Under the pieces are notes generated by a model that did not search any database, had not been told where the DNA came from, and saw only the letters and a list, made by a program, of their open reading frames with translations. Positions 22,346 to 32,836 of a stretch of DNA of 64,000 nucleotides are shown here, piece by piece. Source of the DNA: Siphonodentalium dalli. Lineage: Eukaryota > Mollusca > Scaphopoda > Gadilida > Siphonodentaliidae. Positions within the stretch are counted from its first letter, which is position 1; every line of letters starts with the position of its first letter. The stretch covers positions 21,702,991 through 21,766,990 of the forward strand of contig CP136061.1 of assembly GCA_032622095.1 (NCBI GenBank), written 5' to 3'. A program made the translations under genes and the position numbers.

Positions 22346-22870
22346 GATGCTAGAACAGCTGGAAGGGAGATTTCTATCTGAACTATTATTTGAGGAAGGT
22401 TATGAAGTGAAACATCAGCTCGTGACATCAGGGTCATGAGCTTTTGTGTGGGCGCCTTTGTTGTAAATTTTGAATTGCGAGCTCTTTTGTTCTGTCGATA
22501 ACACTATGTCCCCAAGGTGCTACTGTTGTGACCTATTGTCTGAGACATTTGATACCTCCACAGTTACGCACAGAACAAATGCTACAGCTTTAACAAAACA
22601 TAATACTCTACTAACGTTCTAATGCAATTATTGGCCAAGTTATGAAAGAATTTATCACACTAACATCATAATACGATATCCCGCATCGAACACTCCATGA
22701 AACAAATGACCCTGGTCCGAAATTCATCATGAAATGTCTTATTTTCACTTTGCAGAGAGAATTTTTCTACACAATGCAAATTCTTTACTGATCACATATG
22801 CTTACAACTCGTCTTATGACGAGCTGTGCTAAAACTTCCAAAGTTGGAAAGACTACCAATAGTTTCATAC
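22346..22870. other. Unassigned STRIP intron DNA
   Basis: No exon or element recognised. Confidence 0.35.
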
Positions 22871-22945
22871 CTTGAGATTTGGCTAATGTCTCGAAACATT
22901 CTTGATTGTGTACAAATTCTGCTTCTTCAGTGTAGCTGTATAACT
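22871..22945 (-). CDS. STRIP1: STRIP1/2 exon, second seen (ELYSYTEEAEF)
   Basis: The 75-bp exon has acceptor GATTTACAG and donor CAAG|GTATGA, entered and left in phase 1. With the G carried from the previous exon it encodes ELYSYTEEAEFVHNQECFET then LAKSQ. This matches the STRIP signature ELYSYTEGPEFLMNRKCFEE at the start of N1221. Splicing joins the frame without a break. Confidence 0.95.
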
Positions 22946-23342
22946 CTGTAAATCAGAAATTGTTAGAAGTTGTTTTAATATATTCTGCCATCAAGATAGT
23001 CACCAAAGTATCAGTTTTGATTGGATGGTCATTGAATATCAATTAAGTACCAAAGTTATGATTAGCCCTACACCCAGAAAGCCATTCAACAATTATAGAC
23101 TGTCCAAAGTTCTAACAAGTATTAAATACATAAAAGAGTGTGCCTAAACATTGGAATAAGGTAGCGACAGGAGGAAATGATTTTCCACCAGTCTAAACAT
23201 TGAATGTCAATTATCAGCTCATGTCAAATAAAATAATCTGAAAGTTTTAAATCTCATCAAATATCGAATCTCTGATAGTTACTGGAGGGTGTTACTAGAT
23301 TTTAGATGAATATCACATACACAGGAAAAGAGTATTAAAGTA
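22946..23342. other. Unassigned STRIP intron DNA
   Basis: No recognisable element; AT-rich. Confidence 0.35.
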
Positions 23343-23781
23343 TTAACCTTACATGATGGGAGAACCGCTGGTGCAACATTAAAGTTCCACTGCCAGTGCA
23401 TTCTCTCCCATTGGGAGCCTCACATATATAAGAGAATGAACTGGCTTACAAAGTCAATGTAAATATAGTTAGGCCAATGTATTCTCTTATATATGCGAGG
23501 CGACATATGGGAGACTCACACATATAAGAGAATGCATTGGCACAGGGTTTTATATATAAGACAATGCATTGGCACAGGGTTTTATATATAAGACAATGCA
23601 TTGGCACAGGGTTTTATATATAAGACAATGCATTGGCACAGGGTTTTATATATAAGACAATGCATTGGCACAGGGTTTTATATATAAGACAATGCATTGG
23701 CACAGGGTTTTATATATAAGACAATGCATTGGCACAGGGTTTTCACAAAATTTCAGGAAGCTCCAGTCATGGAGAGGTTAA
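23343..23781 (+). mobile_element. TTAA MITE family B3, expanded copy
   Basis: The left end is TTAACCTTACATGATGGGAG. The right end is CTCCAGTCATGGAGAGGTTAA, whose TTAA (23778-23781) is also the first TTAA of the adjoining B1 copy. The segment before the right end is expanded by six 32-bp units (separate entry). Confidence 0.8.
23541..23732 (+). repeat. Six 32-bp tandem units inside a TTAA MITE
   Basis: Unit CACAGGGTTTTATATATAAG plus ACAATGCATTGG, essentially identical six times. Each unit is one hairpin flank plus the start of the right arm. Near identity indicates recent expansion. Confidence 0.9.
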
Positions 23782-25084
23782 CCCTTTACCCAACAAACCG
23801 GCCAAAACCGGCCAAATAAAGCTTCAACAGCCTAAAATATCTTGGGTCTGTCTCAATACAAGACAGTCAATGACTGTGGGGTCGCTCACCAGACTGCAAA
23901 GACTGATAAGACTGGGACTCTGGAGACCACAACAGTCAGAACTTTTCATAATCACTTTAAAAGAAGTAGATATCTAAAGAGATAAATCTAAAACAACAAA
24001 TTTGGAGTTATGTCCCTGGCCCCGCCCACATTTGACCCAGTGACCTGATTTGAACAAATCTGAACCCCAGTCACCCAAGGATCCTTCATACCAAATATGA
24101 ACCCATATAGCCTGATGGTATTTGAGAAGAAGTCACTTTAAGAATACTATGGAGGGAAAGAGTTATGGCCCTGGCTTCGCAACTATTTCAAGTAAACTCA
24201 TTTGAACAAATCTGAATGTGAGTCACCTAGGGAACATTCACACCAAATATGAAACCATTCGGTCTTATTGTTCTGAAGATGTTTAAAAGAATTACTATGG
24301 TGGGAAAGAGTTATGGCCCTGGCTTCGCAACTATTTGACCCAGTGACCGCATTTGAACAAATCTGAATGAGAATCACCTAGGGAACATCCACACCAAATA
24401 TGAACCCATTTGGTATTATGGTTCCAGAGGAGAAGATGTTCAAATAATTGTTGTCGGACGGATGGACGGACAGACGATAGACGGACGAGGAGTGATGACT
24501 ATAGCTCCGCCGGAGCACAGGTAGGGTGGCTGTTTGATAATTAAATCTCTTATCTCCGCCCCTATTTGAACAAACGTGAATCCCCATCTATGAGATCCAT
24601 TCATTTGGTAATTTCAGACATTAGATTTTAAGAGTTGAACTGAACTGATTTTCCTAAAATGACCCCAAATCTGAAAAAATCTAAACCCAGTCACCGAAGG
24701 ACCATCCATACCAAACATAATCTAAATAGTCCAGATGGTTCTTGAGAAGAAATTGTTTTAAGAATTACTATGGAAGGAAAGAGTTATGGCCCTGACTTCT
24801 CACATATTTGACCTGATGAACTCATTTGAACAAATCTGAATGTGAGTCACCTGGGGAACATCCACACCTAAATATATAAACCCATTTGGTCTTTAATATG
24901 TATCTGGAGAAGAAAACAATTGATGGACGGATAGAGACATAATGACAGATGGATGGATGGGAGAACAGTCTGACATAGAGACTGACAAATTCAAACCAAT
25001 ATACCCCCCAAGTTTTCTTTGCAAAATCAGGGTATAATGAGTTCAACTGGATACTGGTGGTTAAGAACATAATATTCTAACAGA

Positions 25085-25510
25085 CAAGCGTGAACATAGT
25101 GTCTGACATTTGCAGAATGAGGTCCCCAAAGGGTGAATTTAATGACACAATCCTGCAATGCGGGCTAGCATCACCAAATTCACCCTCTGGGGACCTCATT
25201 CTGTGTATGCCTCAACTGCTATGGGAGACATAGCATTAGATTGAAGTTCTCCAGTTAATGTTGGTGATGTGCACCCATTGGGCACCTCAATTATGCATTT
25301 TATATTCACAAATTAGGGGATATAGAAACTAAACAGAAGGGCTAAAGTAAGTAAAAATGTCAATTTAAGTGCCTATATACTTCCCAGAAGATGAGGCCTA
25401 AGCAGAATGAGGACCCTGGCTGGTGTATTTGGTGATGCTAGACTGCTGTGCAGGGTAGCATAACTAAATTCACCCTCTGGGGACCTCATTCTGCAAATGC
25501 CAGATAGAAG
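25085..25510. mobile_element. Family A long MITE, copy A10 (right end lost)
   Basis: Starts CAAGCGTGAACATAGTG. Both hairpins are degraded and the interior is like A3/A9. The right terminus stops after GCAAATGCCAGATAG. It lies inside the 3.7-kb insertion. Confidence 0.7.
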
Positions 25511-25617
25511 ACAAATTTAATCCAATATATACCCCCCCCCCCCCCCATTTTTCTTTGAATATTAGTCGTATGATTTCATCTGGATAAGTGGTGATTAAAA
25601 CAATAATATGAAATGGC

Positions 25618-26053
25618 CAAACCTGAATTTAGTATGTCTGACATTTGCAGAATTAGGTCCCCAAAAATGTGGATTTAATGACAATATTCTGTAAGGCAGG
25701 CTAGCATCACCAAATTCATCCTCAATCTGATTAGGCCTCAATGGCCAATAAAACCAAGGAACAGATTGAAGTCCTACAGTTGAAGTTGGTGATACACACC
25801 CATTGAGCACCTCAATTATGCATTTTATCTTCTGCAAATTAGGGGGACATTGAAACTGAACAGGTGGAAAAAGTGACTAAATCAAACTGTCAATTTGATA
25901 CTTAGGATACTTCCAAGAAGATGAGGACTAAGCAGAATTAGGTCCCTGGCAGGTGTATTTGGTGATGCTAGCATGCTGTATGGAATAGCAACACTAAATT
26001 CACCATCTGGGGACCTCACTATGTAAATGTCAGACACACTATTTCCAGACTTG
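25618..26053. mobile_element. Family A long MITE, copy A11
   Basis: A diverged long form with ends CAAACCTGAATTTAG and CTATTTCCAGACTTG and a recognisable interior. Flanking duplication not visible. Confidence 0.65.
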
Positions 26054-26375
26054 AAGAAATCAAAGCCATTCACAGTATCATTGAATGTCAGTCATTAAAT
26101 TGCTACAGATATGTTTAGATTAGAATAATACATGTCATCTGGCCAGTTTATATAATTAACATATATGGCAAATTTTGTATTAAATTGAGAGGTGATATGG
26201 CTTGGAAGGGATGTTGGTTGATGGCAGGGTTGGCCCTGGGCCATATGGGAGGGGGTGGGTGGGGGAGGGTGGAATGTTTCCATAATTTCATTAAAGAGTA
26301 AAGTTTCATAACTCTGCAGATGTTATATATAATGGTGTCACTTTTTTTCAAATTTAAAAAAAAGTTTTAAAACAA

Positions 26376-26519
26376 ATTGTCCCAGAAGATGAGGCCTAAG
26401 CAGAATAAGGTAATTGAGGTGTATTTGGTGATGCTAGCCTGTTGTATGGGGTAGCAACACTAAATTCACCATCTGGGGACTTCATTCTGCAAATGTCAGA
26501 CACACTATGTCCAGGCTTG
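26376..26519. mobile_element. Family A right-half fragment, copy A12
   Basis: Contains CCCAGAAGATGAGGCCTAAG, the right hairpin and the terminus GTCCAGGCTTG. The left half is missing. Confidence 0.65.
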
Positions 26520-27869
26520 GAGAAATGAACAATGGACTATTCCTTGTAGACTCTGGTAGTTGTTTAGCTAATGTCATGTCTTGTAATGACAGATGATAAA
26601 CTGGTCTGAAGCAAGCAGTATTCAGCAAGAGGATCGGGTGACCACACTATGATAAATTGGCTTTTTCAATAATACAGGCTAGAGTGTCCTCTTAAAAATT
26701 AATAGTGCATAGCAAAGGGGTGTGAATTATAAAGGGCCATAACTCTGTTAAAATATATCGGATCAAACCCATATTTTAACTTGATCTGTATATAAGCGTC
26801 AAAAATTCATATACCAAATTTGGTGTTGATCAGATGAAAAATGTTTGAGTAATCCTGTCTTGGATGAATTCTATATCAAAACAAGAGTGGAAGGGGTTAA
26901 ATAAACAATACCAAAATCCATACAGATGAAGAACATGCTAAGAAAAATCTAGGTAAGAAATATGAGGCTGTGATGTGTCCTAAACAAAAATTAAAGGTCA
27001 AAATGCAAAAATTAAATTTTTTGTTTTTAAAGTTATGTCCCTGGCTCTGCCCCTATTTGACCCAGTGACCCCATTTGAACAAATCTGAACCCCAGTCACC
27101 CAAGGTATATCTGTACCAAATATAAGCTAAATCGGCCAAATATTTTTTTAGAAGAAGTCATTGTAATAATCACTATGAGTTATGGCCCTGGTTTCTCAAC
27201 TAATTGACCGGGTGACCTCATTTGAACAAATCTGAACACCAGTCACCCAAGGACTCTCCATACCAAATATTAGCTAAATTGGCCCAATGGTTATGGACAA
27301 GAAGTTGTTGTAAGAATTACTATGGAGGAATAGAGTTATGGCCCTTGTTTCGCAACTATTTGACCCAGTGACCTCATTTGAACAAATCTGAATGTGATTC
27401 ACCTAGGGAACATCCACACCAAATATGAACACGTTAAGTCTAACGGTTCGGGACGAGAAGATGATTGTTGACGGACGGATGGACGGACGGACGGACGGTC
27501 AGACGGACGGACGGACGGACGACGGACGAGGAGTGATGACTATAGCTCCACCGGAGACTTCGTCTCAGGTGAGCTAAAAACCATACAAATATGGATATCA
27601 TTGGAACCGGCTCATTGACCACATTGTGATAGTTATAGTTATGCCCTGTGCCAATGCATTCTCTTATATATGCGAGTCGACCATAGGTCGCCTCGCATAT
27701 ATAAGAGAATGCATTGGCCTAAAATTTTATCTTACATTCTTTAACAATTTTATAATTTTTAATGTGTTAAGCCAATGCATTCTCTTATATATGCGAGGCG
27801 ACCTATGGTCGACTCGCATATATAAGAGAATGCATTGGCACAGGGCCGTTCTGTTGGGTAAAGGGTTGA

Positions 27870-28203
27870 ATATTAAATCACCAAAATAATATCAATGAAA
27901 CTTTGTTAGACACATGATGAGACTAATTTCTGATTGCAGCTATTCCAAGTCACCAGTCAGTCCACTCAGTTATAGTTCATAGCATGGCACAGACTTAAAA
28001 CTTAAAAGTATAAATGTATGCTACTTGTTTCTCTTATATAGTACTGTTTCTATTAGAGACAAACAAAAATTCTCAGAACAGTACTTTATAATACACATGT
28101 ATCCAGAGCAGTATCTTTCTTCTCCGATATGAAAACATATTCTGAACTCATATACAGGAATTGGATTGGAAGTTCATTATCACCCAGCTGCATCACACAT
28201 AAC
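27870..28203. other. Unassigned STRIP intron DNA
   Basis: No feature that I can support. Confidence 0.35.
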
Positions 28204-28965
28204 CAAGCCTTGAAACATTGTGTCTGTCAATTGCAGAATGAGGTCCCCAGAGGGTGAATTTAGTGACCTTACCCCACACAGCAGACCAGCATCACCAAAT
28301 CCCCCCTCTAGGGATCTCATTCTGCTTAAGCCACATCTCTGGGAAGTATCTACATGTATATAATAGTCTCAAATTAACATTGTATGTAGTCACTTTTTCC
28401 CTTCTGTTCAGTTTCTATATCCACTAATTTGTAGAAGATAAAATGCATAATCGAGGTGACTGATGGGTGAACATCACCAACTACAACTGGGGAAATTCAA
28501 TCTGATCCTAGGTCTCCCATAGCCAATGAGACTTCAGCCAGGGTTTCCTCTAGGGCAGCACATGCTCCATAAAATAGAGTTTAATGGACCCAGTTTCGAT
28601 TGTTAGACCTATAGATATAACCATCTGACAGTTCTGTTGAAGCATATAAAACAATACTTGCAGAAATAACGAGTATATTCAGGGGATATATCGATCTTAA
28701 ACTTCAGTACTCAAAGTTACATAACATAGTTCATTTCTAAACATGAATTCATAGAAAGATATATCATTTAAACCCAACCCACCCCGCTATGTTCGAGGAG
28801 TGATAACTCTATATTTTTGTCAATCGAATGACTTTGGGATTTTTTAAATGGAGGTGAAGAGCGAAACGCACATCAGCAGAATGAGGTTCCCAGAGGGTGA
28901 ATTTGGTAAATTAACCCTTGGGGGACCTCATTCTGCAAATGACAGACACAATATTTCAAGGCTTG
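28204..28965. mobile_element. Family A long MITE, copy A13, with internal insertion
   Basis: Intact ends CAAGCCTTGAAACAT and ATATTTCAAGGCTTG. The interior matches A4 up to CTAGGTCTCCCATAGC. About 340 bp of foreign sequence then separates it from the right hairpin, which itself lacks its loop. No matching flanks were found. Confidence 0.7.
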
Positions 28966-29102
28966 ATAGTGTTCATGTATTGAAATGTATCTTAGTTGAT
29001 TGTAAGTGATAAATAGTGATCAAATAACACATGCCAAACTGTTATTTGCGACATTGTGGATAACATTCAGTTGGTTAACTGAAAACCTAATGAGGCATAT
29101 TT

Positions 29103-30266
29103 AACAAGAGGTGGCATCAGAGATGCTGTGTCTCGTTTTCGGTGGCTTGCCGCCGGTGGCTACCGCCAATTGGTGTGCATCAGTATCGGTAGACTAATTA
29201 ATAGGTAAAATCGGTTAATATTTGTTCAAGTTATCGCGCTAACGAGCTCAAAATTCGTGAAAAATGACTAATTAAGGGCCATAACTCTATCAAATTTTAT
29301 CGGACCAGGCCGGTTTTCAAACTCGTCCGAGATATTCTTGGGAGACACATATATCCCAAAGTTCAATCGAATCAGATAAAGTTTGTTGAAGTTATCGCGC
29401 TAACGAGCTGAAAATTCGTGGAAAAATGACTAATTAAGGGCCATAACTCTATCAAATTTTATCGGACCAGGCCGGTTTTCGAACTCGTCCGAGATATTCT
29501 TGGGAGACACCTATATCCCAAATTTCAATCGAATCAGATAACGTTTGTTGAAGTTATCGCGCATAGAGCTGAAAATTCGTGAAAAATGACTAATTAAGGG
29601 CCATAACTCTATCAAATTTTATCAGACCAGGCCGGTTTTCGAACTCGTCCGAGATATTCTTGGGAGACACCTATATCCCAAATTTCAATCGAATCAGATA
29701 ACGTTTGTTGAAGTTATCGCGCTAACGAGCTCAAAATTCATGAAAAATGACTAATTACTTAAGGGCCATAACTCTATCAAATTTTATCGGACCAGGCCGG
29801 TTTTCGAACTCGTCCGAGATATTCTTGGGAGACACCTATATCCCAAATTTCAATCGAATCAGATAACGTTTGTTGAAGTTATCGCGCTAACGAGCTGAAA
29901 ATTCGTGAAAAATGACTAATTAAGGGCCATAACTATATCAAATTTTATCGGACCAGGCCGGTTTTCGAACTCGTCCGAGATATTCTTGGGAGACACCTAT
30001 ATCCCAAATTTCAATCGAATCAGATAACGTTTGTTGAAGTTATCGCGCTAACGAGCCTAAAATCAGTGAAAAATGGCAAAGGGCCATAACTCTGTAATAA
30101 ATGTGGGGACGAACCCGATTTTTTGTCTGCAGCTTACGTGCATGGATATGTACTCACACACCAAAAAAAAATAAACGGTTGAGTTATAAGCAAAACACGC
30201 CGCCCGTCCGCCGCCTGCCGTCCCTCATCAAACTATAAGTCGAGTTTTGGAAAAAAACTCGACTAA
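29103..30266 (+). mobile_element. HINE/pearl-like element with 163-bp tandem core
   Basis: Starts AACAAGAGGTGGCATCAGAG with a GCATC-AGA-GATGC hairpin. About five 163-bp units follow, each with TTAAGGGCCATAACTCTATC, GGACCAGGCCGGTTTTCGAA and AGTTATCGCGCTAACGAGC. The 3' end is a CGCCGCCTGCCGTCC stretch, a GAGTTTT...AAAACTC hairpin and terminal CTAA followed by T. This matches the pearl/HINE plan. It ends 30 bp from a STRIP exon donor. Confidence 0.75.
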
Positions 30267-30295
30267 TAAAGTAGATGCTTGACACTAATACTGAC

Positions 30296-30365
30296 CTGCT
30301 ATTTCATTGTTCCATGTGTCTGCATCATCATATATAAATTCCAAGTCTGGAGTATCACAGAAACT
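30296..30365 (-). CDS. STRIP1: STRIP1/2 exon, first seen (PDLEFIYDDADTW)
   Basis: The 70-bp exon has acceptor CTACTTGCAG and donor GCAG|GTCAGT, entered in phase 0 and left in phase 1. It encodes SFCDTPDLEFIYDDADTWNN then EIA, followed in the next exon by ELYSYTEE. Human STRIP1 has SPDLEFEYADTDKWAAELSE and ELYSYTEG. The exon that should precede it, carrying the start codon and a basic ...RKDSE tail, was not found in the remaining 33 kb. It may be short, diverged or outside the window. Confidence 0.93.
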
Positions 30366-30551
30366 CTGCAAGTAGAAATATTTCATTTTGACACTCAAAT
30401 TATTGATTTGCAACTGGAAACTTGAAACCATAATTAAAGGTTGTTTGGCTTCAGCAATTCACTATGGCAACACTTTGCCGTGGCCCAGTTTGCTGCAGCA
30501 AATGGCATTGCTGATTGCCATAGCAATTATGAGGGTGACCGACTGACCCAT

Positions 30552-31836
30552 TTTTGTCAATGAAACTATAGCTCAAATTGGAGGGTGGATAATTTCATGT
30601 GTTACAGTCGTCAATAGAGTGATTAGGAATGCGGAAAGTTGAAATGTCTGAGTAATACTAGATGCCAACTTGTAGAGATAAATACATATAGTAAAATCCA
30701 AGATGACCGCTGGCGGCCATGTTTACCAATGAAATTCCAAATTATTTGATAGTTCCCATCTAGTGGTCACCCTGAAGATCAATAAGAAGTTTGGTGACAA
30801 TCAGATGAGGGATGTGGTCTGTAGGGTGTCAGGGCCTGACCCAGCCCGTTTTCGACTCCCGTATGCCGGGTTTGGGGACATTGAGTTTGGGCGCCAAACA
30901 AATTGAAGGCAAATTTTTTTTTTTTTTTTTTATAAAATTCAGGTCCCAATTCATATTATAACAAGATACACAGCATTTATGTATTTATATATATTGACAC
31001 AAGACATTTAAGTTTACAAAAAGATTTAAGTTTAACAGTTTGAATCATACTGTAAAGTATGTTTGGTTCTATCTAGCTTTCATCTGTGAAAACTTCAAAT
31101 AGTTCAGGTTTGTTACCATTCAGCCTTCAGACTTTAGTATTTCAATCAAATTAAAGCGAAATTACACAATACAGTATAGGAACAGTGACATTTTTGATCA
31201 AATCAACCTGGTTATCAGGTGGGATCTCATAATACCAAATGAATAATTAACGTAGAGATTAGTTCTAATTACTAGGGCCCTAACATATACTGGTATATCA
31301 ATTAGAAACAAATAGAACAACACAACATAATTTTGAGAGTGTTTAACTACAAACCTAGAAATAAGAAATAATGAAAAATGTTGCAGGACTATTCATTCTA
31401 TCTTTTTCATCTCAGTCATACAATGGGGCATATTATACATTATTAGATTATATTATGCATTATTATGATAATATATTAATCTGTTATCATTATGTGTGAT
31501 TGTTTAATTCTGTTAAAAACAATGTTATCTTGTAAGTTGAAATAAATATGTTGGTTCATTGTGTCTTTTCTTTTGTGTATAAATATAAATTGACATCATG
31601 TATTAAATGAATTTTGTTTTCTAGCTTAAGTGACTCTGGTCATATTAATAGCTATTGAAAGTATAAAATTCTCTTTGGTTAAAAAATGAAAATCACCCTT
31701 CAGATATGCCCAAGATCACTCTCATACTCTCACCGGCTCCTGCCTTCGGCTGTTGGCGATGACCTTTGGTCATCGGGAGGTGTCCCCAAATAAAACCTGG
31801 ATCAGGCCCTGGGAGTACCAAAGGATTTAGTATAAG
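30552..31836 (+). mobile_element. HINE-like element interrupted by a CAGGG transposon
   Basis: The 5' end TTTTGTCAATGAAACTATAG then CTCAAATTGG resembles the 5' end of the element at 32837. One AAATCCAAGATGACCGCTGG unit follows. The body resumes after 31811 as GGAGTACCAAAGGATTTAG, then degenerates. Confidence 0.6.
30830..31811. mobile_element. 982-bp non-autonomous element with CAGGGCCTGA ends
   Basis: Terminal inverted repeats CAGGGCCTGACCCAG and CTGGATCAGGCCCTG. The flanks GGTGT / GGAGT are a likely 5-bp duplication with one change: removing the element restores GTAGGGTGT.CCAAAGGATTT, as in the sister array near 21826. CAGGG ends suggest a hAT relative, but 5 bp is not the usual hAT size, so the class is open. 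It is non-coding and very A/T-rich. Confidence 0.65.
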
Positions 31837-32091
31837 TCGCACGGGACTTCATTTTGTTTGTACGAAAAGTTGTTGTATTTGCATTTCACTTTTATGTTTT
31901 GATTTTGGTATGGGGAAAATATTTGTAGTCGGAAAAAAGTTTAGGGTTCGCATCGAGAAATAGGGTCGGTCAGGTAACCGGAAACACACCATTTTTTTTG
32001 CCTCAGCCTGGACATCATTGACGGCATGGCGAACTAGGGGCAGCACATCCATAGGTTGCTTTCGCTGAACCCTTTTTGGCTTGGGATCTCG

Positions 32092-32386
32092 CCACATTTT
32101 GGTGTGTTGGGCACCCAGCTTTATGAAATGGTGTTTTGGGTACCCGCTTGATCTTTGCTGCATATACAGCACACATTTGACAACAAAATACTTCATGTAA
32201 TGACATGGCGCATGTGTAGTCATTTTGAAAACTGTTATTCCTGCCTCACAATCGCTTTTTATCAGCGACAGAACCGAAGAAATGTGATAATTTCTATAGC
32301 ATAAACCTGCAAAGGTCAAGCTGGGTACCCAAAACTCCATTTTGTAAAGCTGGCCCTTAGCTGGGTACCCAACACACCAAAATGTG
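32092..32386. repeat. Inverted repeat with ~65-bp arms
   Basis: CCACATTTTGGTGTGTTGGG, CACCCAGCTTT and TTTTGGGTACCCGCTTG on the left (about 32092-32155) pair with the complement at about 32310-32386. Homology stops outside the arms, so no element ends are defined. A 184-codon minus-strand frame here is open but resembles no family I know. Confidence 0.6.
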
Positions 32387-32836
32387 GCCCCTTCAGCTGA
32401 CACTCTCTCAATGATGGAAATCTCCGAGGGAACCCCAAGGTCATTTCTAATTTTAAACTATTTTGGAGTGGAACTTGAAACTGTTTGTTAAATATAATAA
32501 TTAATAATATTAAATCTATATACTATAGAAATACCAGTTGGGCAAGTAAACATTTTGTGATCTGGATTGTCATTGGCAGATCAACCGAACGAAATTAGAC
32601 AGTACGAATGTTCATGCCATACTGATACACACATTCACCCATTCTGAGTTTATATAATCATATTCCGTATTTTTTTCTTAAAATGCTGGTGTATTCAGAT
32701 TGTTACTATCTTTCCCCACTTACCAGAAAATGACTGTTAGTTACTCAAATATTCATTCAGGTCTAAGTGGTCGGGATTCCTCAGCATTTTTGAGAAAACC
32801 ACCCAATCACGAATAGCCAACCAGTGATAATCTGAA

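Larger units (their letters stand above)
23859..27577 (+). mobile_element. 3.7-kb HINE-like insertion in B1 copy c
   Basis: Its ends are fixed by the interrupted B1 copy. The 5' end folds as ACAGTC-AAT-GACTGT and is followed by GCTCACC; the complement GGTGAGC stands next to the 3' terminal CTAA. GGAGAC-TTC-GTCTC hairpin precedes that end. No target duplication is visible. The body has repeated GTTATGGCCCTGGCTTCGCA / CAGTGACCTCATTTGAACAA units, GGACGGAC tails (near 24455-24490 and 27470-27522) and secondary family A copies. This fits a Helentron-associated non-autonomous element enlarged by later insertions. Confidence 0.7.
23778..27869 (-). mobile_element. TTAA twin-hairpin MITE family B1, copy c, split by insertion
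   Basis: The left 81 bp (23778-23858) and the right part (27578-27869) together make one B1 copy in reverse orientation, with TTAA at one end and TTGA (mutated) at the other. Both hairpins are in the right part. The break lies between ...TCTGTCTCAATA and AAACCATACAAATATGG, which are continuous in the copies at 1877 and 2521. Confidence 0.85.

Noticed and set aside
23541-23732. CRISPR-like array (32-bp regular repeats)
   Set aside because: The repeats are directly adjacent with no spacers, within a eukaryotic MITE.
31849-32403. 184-codon minus-strand frame
   Set aside because: It overlaps an inverted repeat and part of a broken transposon, shows no domain and has no splice or homology support.
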